A stretch of 64,000 nucleotides of DNA from Arthrobacter sp. GMC3 (GCF_002929305.1 NZ_PJIO01000002.1:124001-188000); one strand, 5' to 3'. Shown: positions 38,350-47,931, counted from the stretch's first letter. Notes: generated by a model not told the origin, from the letters alone. Translations and numbers: made by a program.

Positions 38350-39120
38350 GTGGGCAGCCATCGGGAGAGTCACAAGAGTGCCGCAGCACAACGGGATCCG
38401 GGAAAGTACGCGGAACTGATTGCCGAGCGCGAGGGACGGCTGCGACGCGGCCCCGAAACTGCACGAACTGTGTTCTTCAGTGATGCGGTGTTTGCGATTG
38501 CCATGACCTTGCTTGTTCTGGATCTTAAGCCGGCCGTGCTGCCGCCGGATATTACGGGGGCCGAATTCGACACTTTTCTGGTGAGTCAGGCGGAACCATT
38601 CGCCGGGTTTGTTTTGAGCTTTGTACTGGTTGGCCGGATCTGGCTGGGGCATCACCGGACGTTCAACGCCATCAAGGCCTACGATGGACGCCTGCAGGTC
38701 ATCAACCTGGTGGGCCTGTTTTTTGTGGTGTTCCTGCCTGTGCCGACGTCGCTCTTGTTCGAGGCAAACTCACAAACACCCTGGCCTCCGGTGATCTACG
38801 CACTCACCATCTCGGGCAGTTACCTGAGCCTGAATTTGCTGTGGCGGCATGCATACCGGGCTGGGTTGATGCACTCCTGGGTCGATGCCCCCATGTACAG
38901 GCTGGTACTGCGGGGGCAGGACGCCGGATGGGTGGTGTTTTTGTTGTCGATCCCGTTGGCGTTCATCCGGCCAGACCTCGCCTTGTTTTCGTGGATCCTC
39001 ATTTGGCCCTACTCGGTGATTTCCGGTAGATACCGCAGGCGCCAGTTCGTGACGGACGAGACGGCCCGCTTCGACGCCGAGGGGCGGGCAGCAACCGGGC
39101 CTGCCGGGTCTATAGACTGA
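38350..39120 (+). CDS. TMEM175-family (DUF1211) membrane protein, possible potassium channel
   Basis: This 256-aa protein has about six membrane helices. The family signature RxxxFSD is present near residue 38 (RTVFFSDAVFAIAMTLLVLD), and a second helix pair follows. Bacterial TMEM175 proteins form leaky potassium-selective channels; that function is assumed from the family. The start is GTG 38350 (MGSHRESHK). argA starts 4 bp downstream. Confidence 0.85.
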   Translation: MGSHRESHKSAAAQRDPGKYAELIAEREGRLRRGPETARTVFFSDAVFAIAMTLLVLDLKPAVLPPDITGAEFDTFLVSQAEPFAGFVLSFVLVGRIWLGHHRTFNAIKAYDGRLQVINLVGLFFVVFLPVPTSLLFEANSQTPWPPVIYALTISGSYLSLNLLWRHAYRAGLMHSWVDAPMYRLVLRGQDAGWVVFLLSIPLAFIRPDLALFSWILIWPYSVISGRYRRRQFVTDETARFDAEGRAATGPAGSID

Positions 39121-39124
39121 AGCC

Positions 39125-39631
39125 GTGACTTCAGCGCTAACTATCCGCCCCGCCCGCACCCCAGACGTTTCCGCCATCAAGAACTTGGTGGCGCCCTTGG
39201 CGGAGCAGCGAATCCTGATTTCCAAGGAATCCGTCACCTACTTTGAGGCGATTCAGGAGTTCTTGATCGCTGAGATCGACGGCGAAATAGTCGGCTGCGG
39301 CGCCCTTCACGTCATGTGGGAGGACCTGGCAGAGATCCGCACCTTGGCAAGCGCCGATGCGTGGCGCGGCCAGGGTGTGGGACACGCCCTGGTGGAGCGC
39401 CTCCTGGCAAAGGCGCGCGAACTGGGCGTGAGCCGAGTGTTCTGCCTGACCTTTGAGGTTGACTTCTTCACCCGCCACGGTTTTGAGGTCATGGCCGATC
39501 AGGGCGCGCTGGACCCTGCCGTCTACTCCGAGTTGTTGCGCTCGGCCGATGAAGGCGTGGCCGAATTCCTGGACTTGGCGCGGGTCAAGCCCAACACGCT
39601 GGGTAACACCCGGATGATCCGCCACCTCTAG
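39125..39631 (+). CDS. argA: Amino-acid N-acetyltransferase (N-acetylglutamate synthase, GNAT type)
   Basis: This enzyme acetylates glutamate in arginine synthesis. The 168-aa protein is a stand-alone GNAT, like the short mycobacterial ArgA and unlike the kinase-fused E. coli form. EIRTLASADAWRGQGVGHALVERLL includes the acetyl-CoA loop RGQGVG. VTYFEAIQEFLIAEIDGEIVGCGAL (quoted in part) and FCLTFEVDFFTRHGFE are typical of this group. The start is GTG 39125. No other arg gene is near. Confidence 0.88.
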   Translation: MTSALTIRPARTPDVSAIKNLVAPLAEQRILISKESVTYFEAIQEFLIAEIDGEIVGCGALHVMWEDLAEIRTLASADAWRGQGVGHALVERLLAKARELGVSRVFCLTFEVDFFTRHGFEVMADQGALDPAVYSELLRSADEGVAEFLDLARVKPNTLGNTRMIRHL

Positions 39632-39752
39632 CGGCACCCCACGGCGCTAAATGACCTACCAACTGCCCAGCTGGCCGGGTAGTGTTCGTAGCAAGGCAAG
39701 GGGGCTATCCTTTCGCCTTCATATTCCGCTGTGCGATTTGGAGGGTTCCGTC

Positions 39753-40754
39753 ATGAAAAAACTCATCAATGATCCCAAGTCAGTAGTCGACGAATCGGTG
39801 GAAGGCTTTGGTTTGGCGCATGCCAGCCATGTCACCGTTCACCCCGATCCGCTTTTCGTTACGCGCAAGGATGCGCCCCGGGCCGGAAAGGTTGGTCTGA
39901 TTTCCGGCGGCGGCAGCGGCCACGAGCCCCTCCATGCCGGGTATGTGGGTTACGGCATGCTGGACGCCGCCGTCCCCGGTGCCATGTTTACCTCCCCGAC
40001 CCCGGACCAAATCATTCCGGCCACCCTGGCAGCGAATTCAGGGGCCGGCGTGGTTCATATTGTGAAGAACTACACCGGCGACGTGCTGAATTTTGAGATG
40101 GCCGCCGAAATGGCCCAGGCCGAGGGTGTGGAGGTCCGCACAGTGCTTGTCAATGACGACGTCGCCGTGGAAGATTCGCTCTACACCGCGGGGCGGCGCG
40201 GGGTAGCCGGTACCGTGCTGGTGGAGAAGATCGCCGGGGCTGCCGCCGAACGCGGGGACAATCTCGACGCCGTGGCCGCCATTGGCCAGCGCGTGAACGA
40301 CAACGTGCGCAGCATGGGTGTGGCCCTTTCCGCCTGCACGGTTCCGCATGCTGGCGTGCCCAGTTTTGACCTGGCCGAGAACGAGATTGAGATTGGCATC
40401 GGCATCCACGGCGAACCGGGCCGCCACAGGATCCCGATGGAAAACGCCGATGGCATCACCGACAGGTTGCTGGAACCAATCCTGACCGACCTCAAGCCGG
40501 CGGTAGGGGAGAAGGTTCTTCTGTTCGTCAACGGCATGGGAGGCACGCCGGCCAGCGAACTTTACATTGTGTACCGGCATGCTGCGAAGGCGCTGGAAGC
40601 GGCGGGCCTGGTGGTGGAGCGTTCCCTGGTGGGCAACTACATCACGGCGCTTGAAATGCAGGGCTGCTCCATTTCGGTGCTGCGCCTCGACGCGGAAATG
40701 ACCGAACTGTGGGACGCACCCGTGAACACGCCCGCCCTGCGATGGGGGATGTGA
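39753..40754 (+). CDS. dhaK: Dihydroxyacetone kinase subunit DhaK
   Basis: This subunit binds dihydroxyacetone covalently through a histidine hemiaminal. The 333-aa protein has SGGGSGHEPLHAGYVG near residue 50 and the His-containing GIGIHGEPGRH near 215. ATG 39753 has GGAGGG seven bases upstream; the reading frame extends upstream without support. It starts a dhaK-dhaL-dhaM operon, and its stop overlaps the dhaL GTG. The kinase uses phosphate from the PTS rather than ATP, as shown by the dhaM gene. Confidence 0.95.
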   Translation: MKKLINDPKSVVDESVEGFGLAHASHVTVHPDPLFVTRKDAPRAGKVGLISGGGSGHEPLHAGYVGYGMLDAAVPGAMFTSPTPDQIIPATLAANSGAGVVHIVKNYTGDVLNFEMAAEMAQAEGVEVRTVLVNDDVAVEDSLYTAGRRGVAGTVLVEKIAGAAAERGDNLDAVAAIGQRVNDNVRSMGVALSACTVPHAGVPSFDLAENEIEIGIGIHGEPGRHRIPMENADGITDRLLEPILTDLKPAVGEKVLLFVNGMGGTPASELYIVYRHAAKALEAAGLVVERSLVGNYITALEMQGCSISVLRLDAEMTELWDAPVNTPALRWGM

Positions 40755-41407
40755 GCGTGGGGCGGACACTGGATGCTGCCTGGGCCGTGGATTGGTTGCG
40801 GCGCAGCGCGGAGGTAATCGCCGAGAACCGGGTGAAGTTGATTGAACTTGACCGGGAAATCGGCGACGGCGACCACGGCGAGAACATGGACCGCGGCTTC
40901 CAAGCCATCCTGGTGAAACTTGCAGAAGGCGAGCCCGAAACGCCCGGGGCCGTGTTCAAGCTGGCAGCGATGACCCTGATGTCAAAGGTCGGCGGAGCTG
41001 CTGGACCGCTGTACGGCACGGCGTTCCTGCGCGCGGCCACGGCGGCCGGCGATGAAGCTGCCCTTGATTCCGGGCTCCTAGCGGCCGCCTTGGCTGGGGC
41101 CCGCGATGGGGTGGTGGCACGCGGCAAGGCCGAGGTGGGGGAGAAGACCATGATCGACGCGTGGGCGCCGGCAGTTGACGCGGCCGCTGCGGCCGTAGCC
41201 GCCGGGGCGAGCCCCGCAGCAGTCCTTGACGCGGCCGCCACAGCCGCCCGGGCGGGGGCCGAATCCACTGACCCCCTCGTCGCGCGCAAGGGCCGGGCCA
41301 GCTACTTGGGGGAGCGCGCCATCGGGCACCGCGACCCGGGCGCCGAGTCCTCGGCCCTGATCCTGCGCGCCGCTGCCGACGCCGCGGCCTCAGGAGCCGG
41401 CGCATGA
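40751..41407 (+). CDS. dhaL: Dihydroxyacetone kinase subunit DhaL (ADP-binding)
   Basis: This subunit holds ADP permanently and passes phosphate from DhaM to dihydroxyacetone. The 218-aa protein has the Mg-ADP site EIGDGDHGENMDRGF, a SKVGGAAGPLYGTAF loop and RASYLGERAIGHRDPGAES near the C terminus. GTG 40751 sits in the dhaK stop (GTGA); an ATG at 40742 is the alternative. Its end overlaps dhaM (ATGA). Confidence 0.93.
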   Translation: MSVGRTLDAAWAVDWLRRSAEVIAENRVKLIELDREIGDGDHGENMDRGFQAILVKLAEGEPETPGAVFKLAAMTLMSKVGGAAGPLYGTAFLRAATAAGDEAALDSGLLAAALAGARDGVVARGKAEVGEKTMIDAWAPAVDAAAAAVAAGASPAAVLDAAATAARAGAESTDPLVARKGRASYLGERAIGHRDPGAESSALILRAAADAAASGAGA

Positions 41408-42126
41408 GTGTTGGGCTGGTCATCGTCTCCCACAGTGCCCAGCTGGCCGCCGGTGTGGTGGAACTTGCTGCGCAGATGGCCCGGGATGTTCTCCTGGTCC
41501 CTGCCGGTGGCACCGACGACGGCGGTATTGGGACTTCCTTGGAGAAGGTCATGGCGGCGCTGGATGCAGCCAACACCGGTGACGGTGTGGTGGTCCTGAC
41601 CGATCTGGGATCGGCCGTGATGACAGCCGAAGCGGCGTTGGAATTTATGGGTAATCCGCAGGACATTGTCCTGGCGGACGCGCCCCTGGTGGAGGGCGCC
41701 GTCGCGGCCTCCGTCACGGCACAATCCGGTGCCAACATGGCAACGGTTCGCGCAGCGGCCGAGACCGCACTGGATCCCGCAGCCGCGGGAGCGCTGGGGT
41801 CAGTAGGTACCTCCAGCGGCACGGACCATGGCGCCGGGGGCGGCTCGGAGGACGGGGCAACAGGCTCCGCTGCGGTGACTGCCCAGTTGAAGCTGATCAA
41901 CCCGATGGGTCTGCACGCCCGGCCGGCCGCCGTGCTGGCTGGCGAGCTGGGGGCCATGGACGTGGAGATTGAAATCAACGGCGTGGACGGGCAGTCGGTC
42001 ATGATGCTCATGACCCTTGGTGCGGGTCAGGGAACCGAGCTTAAAGTGTCGGCAACGGGTCCCGACGCCCAAAAGGCAGTGGACCTTGTGCGCAGCGAGG
42101 TGGAGGCCGGATTCGGCGAGATCTGA
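41404..42126 (+). CDS. dhaM: DhaM, PTS phosphocarrier for dihydroxyacetone kinase (EIIA-HPr fusion)
   Basis: This protein relays phosphate from the PTS to DhaL. The 240-aa protein has an EIIA-mannose-type domain (about 1-125; active His near 10 in VIVSHSAQLA), a Gly/Ser-rich linker, and an HPr domain (about 158-240) with the GLHARPAA active-site histidine. There is no fused EI fragment, unlike E. coli DhaM, so phosphate must come from EI encoded elsewhere. Structured repeat copy B starts about 15 bp after the stop. Confidence 0.93.
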   Translation: MSVGLVIVSHSAQLAAGVVELAAQMARDVLLVPAGGTDDGGIGTSLEKVMAALDAANTGDGVVVLTDLGSAVMTAEAALEFMGNPQDIVLADAPLVEGAVAASVTAQSGANMATVRAAAETALDPAAAGALGSVGTSSGTDHGAGGGSEDGATGSAAVTAQLKLINPMGLHARPAAVLAGELGAMDVEIEINGVDGQSVMMLMTLGAGQGTELKVSATGPDAQKAVDLVRSEVEAGFGEI

Positions 42127-42131
42127 CCCGA

Positions 42132-42227
42132 CGTCGGGGCCGGCATTCTCTCGGCGACTTTCCGGCCATCGGCCGCGGGCGGCCTTCGGCCTCCCTGACG
42201 TCGCCTACGAGAACACCAGCCCCGACG
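42132..42227 (+). repeat. Structured 3' intergenic repeat, copy B (downstream of dhaM)
   Basis: The core arms 42142-42158 (GGCATTCTCTCGGCGAC) and 42200-42217 pair, extended outward by CGTCGGGGC (42132-42140) with GCCCCGACG (42219-42227). The loop holds CGGCCGCGGGCGGCC. It lies between convergent dhaM and mutY. Compared with copy A, stem changes occur on both arms. To its right, ACGCCGTATCAC occurs twice (42225-42236 and 42257-42268). Confidence 0.75.
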
Positions 42228-42335
42228 CCGTATCACTTCTGGCGCATTTTTGGGCAACGCCGTATCACCTTTGGTGGTCGAGTGGTCGAGTGCGCGCGAC
42301 TAAGTGGCGACACCGCAGGATCTCGACAGGATCGA

Positions 42336-43265
42336 TCAACGCGGCAGCTGGTACCCGTCGTCGGCGAGGCAGGCCAGCCCGTCCGTGACCAGGCCCGCCA
42401 GTGCCCGTTCCAGTTGCGGCGCATGCGTGTTGAGGTCGTGCAACTTTCGCAAGGCCGATCTGACCTCGGCCGGGTGGGCCAGCGGCTGCGCGGCCTTAAG
42501 CTCGCCCTCTGGCGTCCACAACAGGTCTGCGTGGATCGGGGCGTCGGCGGCGCGCAGCACGGCCATCACGGCGCCGCGCACCTGCCTGTCGGTTCCCGCC
42601 CATGGCTGACCCTTGGGGATATAGGTGGGTTCCGGCTGGCCCGCGGCAATCCAAGCACACTTATCCTGCACCGGGCAGAGCTCGCACTTGGGGCTACGGG
42701 CCGTGCATATCAGGGCACCCAGTTCCATGACGGCGGCGTTCCATTCCACTGACTCGGCCGGGTCCGCTGGTAGCAGTTCCGCGGCCAACTTCATCTCCGC
42801 CGCTGTTAGTGCGGGGGCTGGCAGCGCCTGGCCGATGAACAGCCGAGCGTGGACGCGTCGAATATTGGTGTCAACAACTGTCTCGCGCCGCCCAAAGGCA
42901 AACGCGGCAACGGCAGCGGCCGTGTACGTCCCTATGCCGGGAAGGGCCAAGAGTGAGTCGAAGGTGTCCGGGACCTCGCCGTCGTGCTCGTCAACAATCA
43001 TTGCGGCGGCCGCGTGGAGGCGCAACGCGCGGCGCGGATAGCCCAGCCGCCCCCACGCACGCAGGATTTCGCCCTGAGATTCCGCTGCGAAGGCGGCCGG
43101 CGTTGGCCAGCGCGCCATCCACGCCTCCCAGACCGGCTGCACGCGCACCACGGGGGTTTGCTGCAACATGATCTCGCTGACAAGGATTCCCCAGGCGGAA
43201 CAATCGCCACGCCACGGCAAATCACGGGCAGTTTCGCGGAACCATGCCCGCACTTGCTGATGCAC
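42336..43265 (-). CDS. mutY: A/G-specific adenine glycosylase
   Basis: This enzyme removes adenine mispaired with 8-oxoguanine. The 309-aa protein has LPWRG and EIMLQQTPV near the N terminus, the helix-hairpin-helix LPGIGTYTAAAV with the downstream catalytic Asp in VVDTNIRRVHARL, and the iron-sulfur cluster motif C-x6-C-x2-C-x5-C (CTARSPKCELCPVQDKC). The C-terminal NUDIX-like domain is short. It faces dhaM, with copy B between them. Confidence 0.95.
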   Translation of the reverse strand: MHQQVRAWFRETARDLPWRGDCSAWGILVSEIMLQQTPVVRVQPVWEAWMARWPTPAAFAAESQGEILRAWGRLGYPRRALRLHAAAAMIVDEHDGEVPDTFDSLLALPGIGTYTAAAVAAFAFGRRETVVDTNIRRVHARLFIGQALPAPALTAAEMKLAAELLPADPAESVEWNAAVMELGALICTARSPKCELCPVQDKCAWIAAGQPEPTYIPKGQPWAGTDRQVRGAVMAVLRAADAPIHADLLWTPEGELKAAQPLAHPAEVRSALRKLHDLNTHAPQLERALAGLVTDGLACLADDGYQLPR

Positions 43266-43380
43266 TCCAACTCCCTCTGCCGGCGCTTGCTTCGCACGGG
43301 CAGTTCCACTGTAGCCCGGATCACCGGGCGGCTTGGCGGCGTGGTTGGCCGCTGCGGCGTCGGGGGTTCGCTAATCTGGA

Positions 43381-44046
43381 ATGGTGGCGACATCAGGGAA
43401 AAAGGGGCAGGGCAATACTGCGCGCCAGCCTGCCTCCAAACCCAAGGTCTCGGCCAAGGTCTACCGACGACGCCGGACCGTAGTAGGCGTTTTGGCTCTC
43501 CTTCTGGTGGGCGTGCTCATTGCCACCGGTTTTGCTTTGTTTTCACTGCTCAGCCCCTCCGGCGGCAGCACGGCAGATCCGGCCGCGCCGCCGAGTACGG
43601 TCAGCACCCCGGAGGCCGAGAATCCGGCCATTAAGCCCGGCACACCGGCGTCGGCCGTCTGCAACGAGGCCGGGATCAAGGTTAGTGGCACGTCGGACAA
43701 GACCGTCTATGCGCCGGGGGAGGACCCCATTTTGACCTTGCGGGTCACCAATACGGGCGAGGCCCCGTGCGACATCAATGTCGGCACCAGCCAGATGGAA
43801 TTCAAGATCACCAGCGGTGACGACGCCATCTTCAATTCCAAGGATTGTGCGGTTGATCCGTCAAACCTGGTCAAGAATCTTAAGCCGGGCGCCTCGGAGA
43901 CGGCCAATTTCACCTGGAAACGAAATCGCAGCGCTGAAGGCTGTCCCAGCGTAGCGGCCATACCCGGTGGCGGGGGAGCAACCTACGTATTCGTGGCGAC
44001 CCTGGGAAAATGGTCAAGCGACAAGGTCATTTTCCAGTTCCAGTAG
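43381..44046 (+). CDS. Membrane-anchored extracytoplasmic protein, unknown function
   Basis: This 221-aa protein has a basic cytoplasmic N terminus (about 1-33), one membrane helix (about 34-58), a Pro/Thr/Ser-rich linker and a C-terminal domain from about 85 with four cysteines, likely beta-rich (GIKVSGTSDKTVYAPGEDPILTLRVTN, quoted in part). It resembles other actinobacterial anchored Ig-like proteins, but I do not recognise the family. It is divergent from mutY and converges on disA. Confidence 0.7.
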   Translation: MVATSGKKGQGNTARQPASKPKVSAKVYRRRRTVVGVLALLLVGVLIATGFALFSLLSPSGGSTADPAAPPSTVSTPEAENPAIKPGTPASAVCNEAGIKVSGTSDKTVYAPGEDPILTLRVTNTGEAPCDINVGTSQMEFKITSGDDAIFNSKDCAVDPSNLVKNLKPGASETANFTWKRNRSAEGCPSVAAIPGGGGATYVFVATLGKWSSDKVIFQFQ

Positions 44047-44073
44047 GACACCTCCAGTAGGCCGGCGGCAAGC

Positions 44074-45144
44074 CTAGAGGAATCGGTCCAGAAGGCTGGC
44101 CTCGGCAATACGGGAGAGCCCCTCACGCACTGTGCGGGCACGCAGTTCGCCGATTCCGTCAACCACCATGAGCTCGTCAATGGTGGCAGCCATCAGGTCC
44201 TGCAGCCCGCCAAAGTGATCAACAAGGCGTCCGGCAACTGCGCGGGGAACCGCCTTGAGTTCAGAAACCAGGCGGTAGCCGCGGGGCTGGATGATGCCAT
44301 CCAGGGCGTCATTTCCGGCCGGCAGCCCCACAACGCTGGCAATCAGGTTCAAGTCGATCAGGTCGGCCTGGTCGATGTCCTGCAAGGCCGTCACAGCCTC
44401 GTCAACGTCGGTAGTTTCGGGATCCGTGTAGTCGCGGATCACCATGTCGGCACCGGAGCCACGCGTTGCCGAAAGCTCATCCAGCTGCAGGGAGAGCAGC
44501 CGGCCGTCCACGCCCAGCTCCAACACATACTGGGCAATTTCCTCGGAGATCCGGCGCACCATCTCGTGGCGCTGCAAGGTCACAGCCACGTCGCGAACCG
44601 TGACCATCGCCTCGATTTCCAGCGCCGACAGGGAGCTTGTCACCTGATCGAGCCGGGCACGGTACCGCTCCAAGGTGGCCAAGGCCTGGTTGGCACGGGC
44701 AAGAACCTTCTCCGAGCCCTCCAGCACATACCGCAGCCCGTCAACGTAGAGGGCAATGATTTGCATTGACTGGCTGACGGAAACTACCGGCACACCCGTT
44801 TGAATGGCTACGCGCTCGGCAGTACGGTGGCGGGTGCCCGATTCCTGGGTTTCAATGCTGGGATCCGGGACCAGCTGCACCGCGGCCCGCAGGATCTTGG
44901 TGACGTCCTTATCGCAAACAATGGCGCCATCCATTTTGGCCAGTTCGCGCAAGCGGGTGGGCGCAAAATCGATGCCGATCTCAAAGCCGCCGGAGCAAAG
45001 GCTCTCCATGGTCTTGTCCATGCCAAGAACAATCAGTGCCCCTGTGCGTCCGCGAAGAATACGCTCCAGCCCGTCACGCAACGGGGTTCCCGGTGCAACA
45101 CGGGCAAGAGTGGCCTTGAGGGCATCTTCGGGGCTGCGAAGCAT
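44074..45144 (-). CDS. disA: DNA integrity scanning diadenylate cyclase DisA
   Basis: This enzyme makes cyclic di-AMP from two ATP and pauses at branched DNA. The 356-aa protein has a DAC domain with the DGA (72-74) and RHR (105-107) motifs, a helical linker and C-terminal helix-hairpin-helix DNA-binding repeats (VDGIGELRARTVREGL). I chose ATG 45144 because AAGGA lies about seven bases upstream; the frame opens at a GTG 12 codons earlier. radA lies upstream on the same strand, the common disA-radA pairing. Confidence 0.95.
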   Translation of the reverse strand: MLRSPEDALKATLARVAPGTPLRDGLERILRGRTGALIVLGMDKTMESLCSGGFEIGIDFAPTRLRELAKMDGAIVCDKDVTKILRAAVQLVPDPSIETQESGTRHRTAERVAIQTGVPVVSVSQSMQIIALYVDGLRYVLEGSEKVLARANQALATLERYRARLDQVTSSLSALEIEAMVTVRDVAVTLQRHEMVRRISEEIAQYVLELGVDGRLLSLQLDELSATRGSGADMVIRDYTDPETTDVDEAVTALQDIDQADLIDLNLIASVVGLPAGNDALDGIIQPRGYRLVSELKAVPRAVAGRLVDHFGGLQDLMAATIDELMVVDGIGELRARTVREGLSRIAEASLLDRFL

Positions 45145-45339
45145 TGACGAATCCTTCTTTTCAAGCGCGGGTATCCGCACAAGTCACAATCCCCATATTA
45201 GTGTGAACTTGCCCTTAATACGCGCCGTTGCGGCCTTTTGCCAGCCGGGCTACAACTCGCGGCTGCCAATTTGGAGCCGATTGGCACATCGGACAGCTAA
45301 ATCTCATAGTTTTGACCGCTTTCGGGGCAAGAATCCCGG

Positions 45340-46731
45340 CTAGCTGTGCAGCAACAATTCGGTGGCTTCGGCAACGTGCTCGATCTGTTTCACCGTGAAG
45401 TTTGGCGGAATTTCACCCGGGCCGGAGGGGCTCTTGGGTACCAGAGCGTAGGTGAATCCGAGCCGGTAGGCTTCCTGGATCCGTTGGTTGATGCCGGGTA
45501 CGGGGCGTACCTCCCCGGCAAGACCCACCTCGCCAAATGCCACCATTTTGTGGTGGACGGGCCTGTTCGTCTTGGCCGAGACGATGGCCAGCGAAACGGC
45601 AAGATCCATGGCCGGCTCGCTCAGCCGGGCACCGCCCACGGTTGCAACATAGCTGTCGTCGGAGTCCAGCCTGACACCGGCACGTTGTTGAAGCACGGCC
45701 AGCAACATGCCCACACGGGTGGAGTCCAGTCCACTGACCGTGCGCCTCGGCGACGATCCCACCGCGGGGGTCAGCAACGATTGCACCTCGGCCAGCAAGG
45801 GGCGCCGGCCTTCCATGGTGACAGTGATGCAGGTTCCGGACACGGGTGTGTTGGTGCGGGAGATGAACAAACCGCTGGGATCTGCCAGGCCCTCGATCCC
45901 GTTGTCGGTCAGGTCAAAGCAGCCCACCTCGTCGGTTTGCCCATACCGGTTCTTCACAGCCCGCAGGAGACGCAGACGGGAGTGGCGTTCGCCGTCGAAC
46001 TGGCAAACCACATCCACCAGGTGCTCCAGCAGGCGCGGCCCGGCAATGGAGCCGTCCTTGGTCACATGGCCCACCAGCAGCGTGGTCATGTTCAGTCGCT
46101 TGGCGGCGGCGATCAGCGACGCTGCAACCTCGCGGACCTGGGACACACCGCCTGCCGCGCCATCCACCATGGCGCTACTAAACGTCTGCACTGAGTCAAC
46201 AATCAGCAGTGCCGGCTGGACCGCCTCGACCTGCCCCAGGGCGGTGCCGAGGTCCGTTTCGGCACCCAGGTACAGGGTGTCGGCAACGGCGCCAATACGT
46301 TCGGCGCGCAGTTTTACCTGAGCCGCCGATTCCTCCCCCGTAAGATAGAGGACTTTTTGCGGCACCCTGCCATGATCATTGCGGGCAAACTTGGCGGCGA
46401 CATCCAGCAGCAGCGTCGACTTGCCTACTCCCGGTTCACCGGCGAGCAAGATGACGGCACCGGGGACCATGCCGCCGCCCAGGACGCGGTCGAGTTCCGG
46501 TACGCCGGTCAGATTGTGGGCCGCCTTGGAGGCGTCCACCTCGGAGATGAGCTGGGCCGGGCGCACCACGGTAGTGGCCGCAGTGGTCCGCACCACCACT
46601 GAGCCGATCTCATCAAGGGTTCCCCACGCCTGGCATTCCCCGCACCGGCCCACCCACTTCACGGCTGTCCAGCCGCATTCGGTGCAGCGATAGTTTTGCC
46701 CAGCGTTGGCCTTAGCCGTTTTTGTTGCCAT
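45340..46731 (-). CDS. radA: DNA repair protein RadA
   Basis: This RecA-like ATPase drives branch migration in recombinational repair. The 463-aa protein has an N-terminal C4 zinc finger (Cys 16, 19, 30, 33), Walker A GEPGVGKST from 98, the RadA-specific motif as KNRYG (most often KNRFG), and a C-terminal Lon-protease-like domain (about 285-463). The 195-bp gap to disA holds no gene. Confidence 0.96.
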   Translation of the reverse strand: MATKTAKANAGQNYRCTECGWTAVKWVGRCGECQAWGTLDEIGSVVVRTTAATTVVRPAQLISEVDASKAAHNLTGVPELDRVLGGGMVPGAVILLAGEPGVGKSTLLLDVAAKFARNDHGRVPQKVLYLTGEESAAQVKLRAERIGAVADTLYLGAETDLGTALGQVEAVQPALLIVDSVQTFSSAMVDGAAGGVSQVREVAASLIAAAKRLNMTTLLVGHVTKDGSIAGPRLLEHLVDVVCQFDGERHSRLRLLRAVKNRYGQTDEVGCFDLTDNGIEGLADPSGLFISRTNTPVSGTCITVTMEGRRPLLAEVQSLLTPAVGSSPRRTVSGLDSTRVGMLLAVLQQRAGVRLDSDDSYVATVGGARLSEPAMDLAVSLAIVSAKTNRPVHHKMVAFGEVGLAGEVRPVPGINQRIQEAYRLGFTYALVPKSPSGPGEIPPNFTVKQIEHVAEATELLLHS

Positions 46732-46812
46732 GCTTCAACCCTAGCGCCGGGCACTGACACAGACGCCCCTACGAGACCGGCCTGTGTGCGCTTCACGCAG
46801 GATGAAGGGATA

Positions 46813-47931
46813 CTACAGTTTTGGCAGCAGCGCCCTGGCATCGGCCGGGTCCATCTTGGCCACCTCTAACAGGTCCACCATGAGCGTGCGGAACAGCAGC
46901 ACCAGCGCCTCGCCCTCCATGCGCGTGATCTCCAACTTGCTGGGGTGCAGACCGGTGGCGAGGTCCGCCAGCCAATCCCGGGCATGGCTCAAGTTGGAAC
47001 CGGAATCCGAGTCGGCAAGGGCGGCACCAAGCTCGTCCACGGCCGATGCGCACTCACTCATCACCTCGGCAAGGTTCATGGTGCCGACGTCGGACAGGGC
47101 CGCATTGTTGATTACACTGGCCAGCCGCCGCGCCAGGACCCGGCTCGAACGCATGGCGTAATCGAGGCGCTCCATCACCTTGGACATCCCCTCCACCTCC
47201 TGAAGGTGGCGCCGGTAGAGGGGAGAAAGCCGGGCAATTTCGACGGCGCTTCGCAGGCCCTGCCGCATCGCATCTATGCGCGGCTGCTGGCTGCGGGCCC
47301 TGACCAGGGCGTGCCAAGCAGTGGTGGAATCGTTGTAGGACAGGGCCGACGCGCATTCGCGCAGCACCAGGGAAAGCTCGCCGAGCATGACCTTTAGATC
47401 ATCCTTGGGGGCCCGGCGGGGGTCGCGCGGAATCAGCAACGTGGCGGCCAAGGCAAAGCAACCGCCCACCACGGCGTCAATGCTGCGCGTGAATGGCCCG
47501 CCCGCCGGGACGGGCAGCAACACCACAAGCAGCGACTGCAACGCTAGCTGGGTGGTGAAAATGGCGCCGGAATCCAGGAATCGGGCTAGTAGCACCGAAA
47601 GGAAAACCACCAGGGCGGCCTGCCAAATCCCTGAGCCGAGCCAGTGCAGCAGGGTATCTCCGACCACAATGCCAATGGTGCAGCCAAGACCCACCTCCAG
47701 CACCCGGCGCAGGCGCGGATCCGCTGAAAACCCCAGGGCGATGATGGCGCTTGTCGCGGCAAACAACGGCCCCTGATGGCCCAGTACCTCCGCGGAAAAG
47801 TAGTAGGCGCCCACGGCGCAGACGGTGATCAGCAAGGCAGGAACCAGCGAGTTGTAGCTGCGTCGCAGCCCCAGACGAGCCCGCCGCTTCAAAAACGAAA
47901 CACTCGCTACATCCCGGGCTGACTCTGGCAT
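46813..47931 (-). CDS. FUSC/aromatic acid exporter-type membrane protein
   Basis: This 372-aa protein has about six membrane helices in the N-terminal half (roughly 25-165) and a helical cytoplasmic C-terminal half with conserved Arg residues. The arrangement and the GLGCTIGIVVGDTLLHWLG and VLLPVPAGGPFTRSIDAVVGG stretches fit the FUSC/ArAE family, linked to export of aromatic acids or toxic anions. The substrate is unknown. It is divergent from pstS. Confidence 0.8.
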   Translation of the reverse strand: MPESARDVASVSFLKRRARLGLRRSYNSLVPALLITVCAVGAYYFSAEVLGHQGPLFAATSAIIALGFSADPRLRRVLEVGLGCTIGIVVGDTLLHWLGSGIWQAALVVFLSVLLARFLDSGAIFTTQLALQSLLVVLLPVPAGGPFTRSIDAVVGGCFALAATLLIPRDPRRAPKDDLKVMLGELSLVLRECASALSYNDSTTAWHALVRARSQQPRIDAMRQGLRSAVEIARLSPLYRRHLQEVEGMSKVMERLDYAMRSSRVLARRLASVINNAALSDVGTMNLAEVMSECASAVDELGAALADSDSGSNLSHARDWLADLATGLHPSKLEITRMEGEALVLLFRTLMVDLLEVAKMDPADARALLPKL

